Part shown: positions 7,481-8,372 of the stretch, in pieces
How the letters are laid out: each line of letters begins with the position of its first letter
Position numbering within the stretch: the stretch's first letter is position 1
From: an uncultured Variovorax sp.
GTDB taxonomy: Bacteria; Pseudomonadota; Gammaproteobacteria; Burkholderiales; Burkholderiaceae
NCBI GenBank assembly: GCA_946478645.1
Contig: CAMLCW010000232.1
Span: 1 to 8,372, forward strand
Length of the DNA stretch: 8,372 nt
Direction: 5' to 3'
Position numbers and translations under genes: made by a program
Notes under the pieces: generated by a model
The model's input: only the letters and a program-made list of their open reading frames with translations
The model's database searches: none
What the model was told of the DNA's origin: nothing

Positions 7481-8372
7481 TCAGTCGCGCACCAGCGCCC
7501 GGTTGAGCCCCAGCGCGATGAGCGTGCCGGCCGCGCCCGACAGCAGGTAGACGCTGACGTAGGCGAGCCCGAAATTGGCCGACAGCCCCAGCGCCACCAG
7601 CGGCGCGAAGGCGGCACCGATGAGCCAGGCGAGGTCGGCGGTCAGCGCGGCACCGGTGTAGCGGTATCGGGGCGCGAAGTTGGAGTTGACGGCACCGGCG
7701 GCCTGGCCATAAGACAGGCCCAGCAGCACGAAGCCCAGCAGGATGAAGATGTCCTGCCCGATCCGGCCGCCGTCGAGCAGCGTGGGCGCAAAGCCGCTGA
7801 ACACCGCAATCAGCGCGGCCAGGCCGCCGAGCGTGAAGCGCCGGCCCACGCGGTCGGCGATCAGGCCCGAGGCCACGATGCCCGCGGCCCCGAGCACCGC
7901 GCCGACCATCTGCACCACGAGGAACTCGGTGACCGACTGGTCGGAATACAGCGTGATCCACGACAGCGGGAACACCGTGATCAGGTGGAACAGCGCATAG
8001 CTCGCGAGTGCCGCAAAAGCGCCGATCAGCAGGTTGGTGCCCTGCGAGGAGCGCAGCAATTCGACCACGCTCGTGGGCTCGAGCTCGCGCTCTTCGAGCT
8101 GGCGCGAATACTCGTCGGCCGCCACCAGGCGCAGCCGCGCGAACAGCGCCACCACGTTGATCGCGAAGGCCACGTAGAAGGTGTAGCGCCAGCCCCAGTC
8201 GAGAAAGTCCTTGTGCGACAGGTTGCCGTACAGGAACGCGAACAGTGCGCTGGCCACGAAGAAACCGAGCGGCGCGCCGAGCTGGCCCAGCATCGCGTAC
8301 CAGCCTCGGCGGCCCTTTGGCGCATTGAGCGCCAGCAGCGAGGCCAGCCCGTCCCAGGTGCCGGCCAGCGCA
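7481..8372 (-). CDS. MFS transporter, metabolite:H+ symporter-like, N-terminus beyond window
   Basis: Inner-membrane secondary transporter of the major facilitator superfamily. Only the C-terminal 296 residues are in the window; the reading frame stays open to the right edge, so the N-terminal four or so helices are missing. The visible part begins with GTWDGLASLLALNAPKGRRG, comparable to the GGEWGGA...APxxRRG region of the MHS subfamily (ProP, KgtP, ShiA). It continues with MLGQLGAPLGFF, LDWGWRYTFYVAF and a charged central loop (VAADEYSRQLEERELEP). The C-terminal half follows as several strongly hydrophobic segments, with the MFS motif-A copy GLIADRVGRR between two of them. The protein ends in LNRALVRD. 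Acidic D in GTWDG instead of the usual GG is a mild deviation. Substrate unknown; organic acids and osmolytes are typical of MHS relatives. The HAD gene follows after 35 bases. Confidence 0.88.
   Translation of the reverse strand, partial: ALAGTWDGLASLLALNAPKGRRGWYAMLGQLGAPLGFFVASALFAFLYGNLSHKDFLDWGWRYTFYVAFAINVVALFARLRLVAADEYSRQLEERELEPTSVVELLRSSQGTNLLIGAFAALASYALFHLITVFPLSWITLYSDQSVTEFLVVQMVGAVLGAAGIVASGLIADRVGRRFTLGGLAALIAVFSGFAPTLLDGGRIGQDIFILLGFVLLGLSYGQAAGAVNSNFAPRYRYTGAALTADLAWLIGAAFAPLVALGLSANFGLAYVSVYLLSGAAGTLIALGLNRALVRD

Overview
The window is GC-rich (roughly two-thirds G+C by eye), gene-dense and made of ordinary chromosomal genes. Gene content, codon use and protein sequences suggest a betaproteobacterium of the order Burkholderiales, most likely Comamonadaceae (Variovorax-like). 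This assignment is inferred from recognised sequence style, not from a search. I see no mobile elements, tRNA or rRNA genes, CRISPR arrays or phage genes. No stretch over about 125 bp lacks a gene.

Left block (1-3569, minus strand, read right to left): slpA (FKBP-type prolyl isomerase), ispH (last step of the MEP isoprenoid pathway), a PLP-dependent serine/threonine dehydratase, and serS (seryl-tRNA synthetase, C-terminus cut by the window edge). Junctions are a 4-base stop/start overlap, a 2-base gap and a 9-base gap. This looks like one transcription unit with translational coupling.

Middle block (3692-5037, plus strand): radC (HhH plus JAB/MPN-type metal-binding domain) and an Smr-domain protein whose start codon overlaps the radC stop. 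The 122-bp divergent spacer 3570-3691 must hold the promoters for this pair and probably for the slpA unit.

Right block (5049-8372, minus strand, read right to left): an MFS transporter of the metabolite:H+ symporter type (N-terminus cut by the window edge), a HAD-family phosphatase/phosphomutase, a group II truncated haemoglobin, and a ferredoxin-reductase-type FAD/NAD(P)H oxidoreductase. Gaps are 35, 22 and 44 bases, so an operon is plausible. The globin next to a single-component flavoprotein reductase is the most interesting feature, because the reductase could keep the globin haem ferrous. The middle and right blocks converge at 5035-5051, where both stop codons sit in the arms of one 7-bp hairpin.

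I found no convincing evidence of an undescribed system. The best leads are the globin/reductase pairing and the serine-consuming enzyme embedded directly upstream of seryl-tRNA synthetase.
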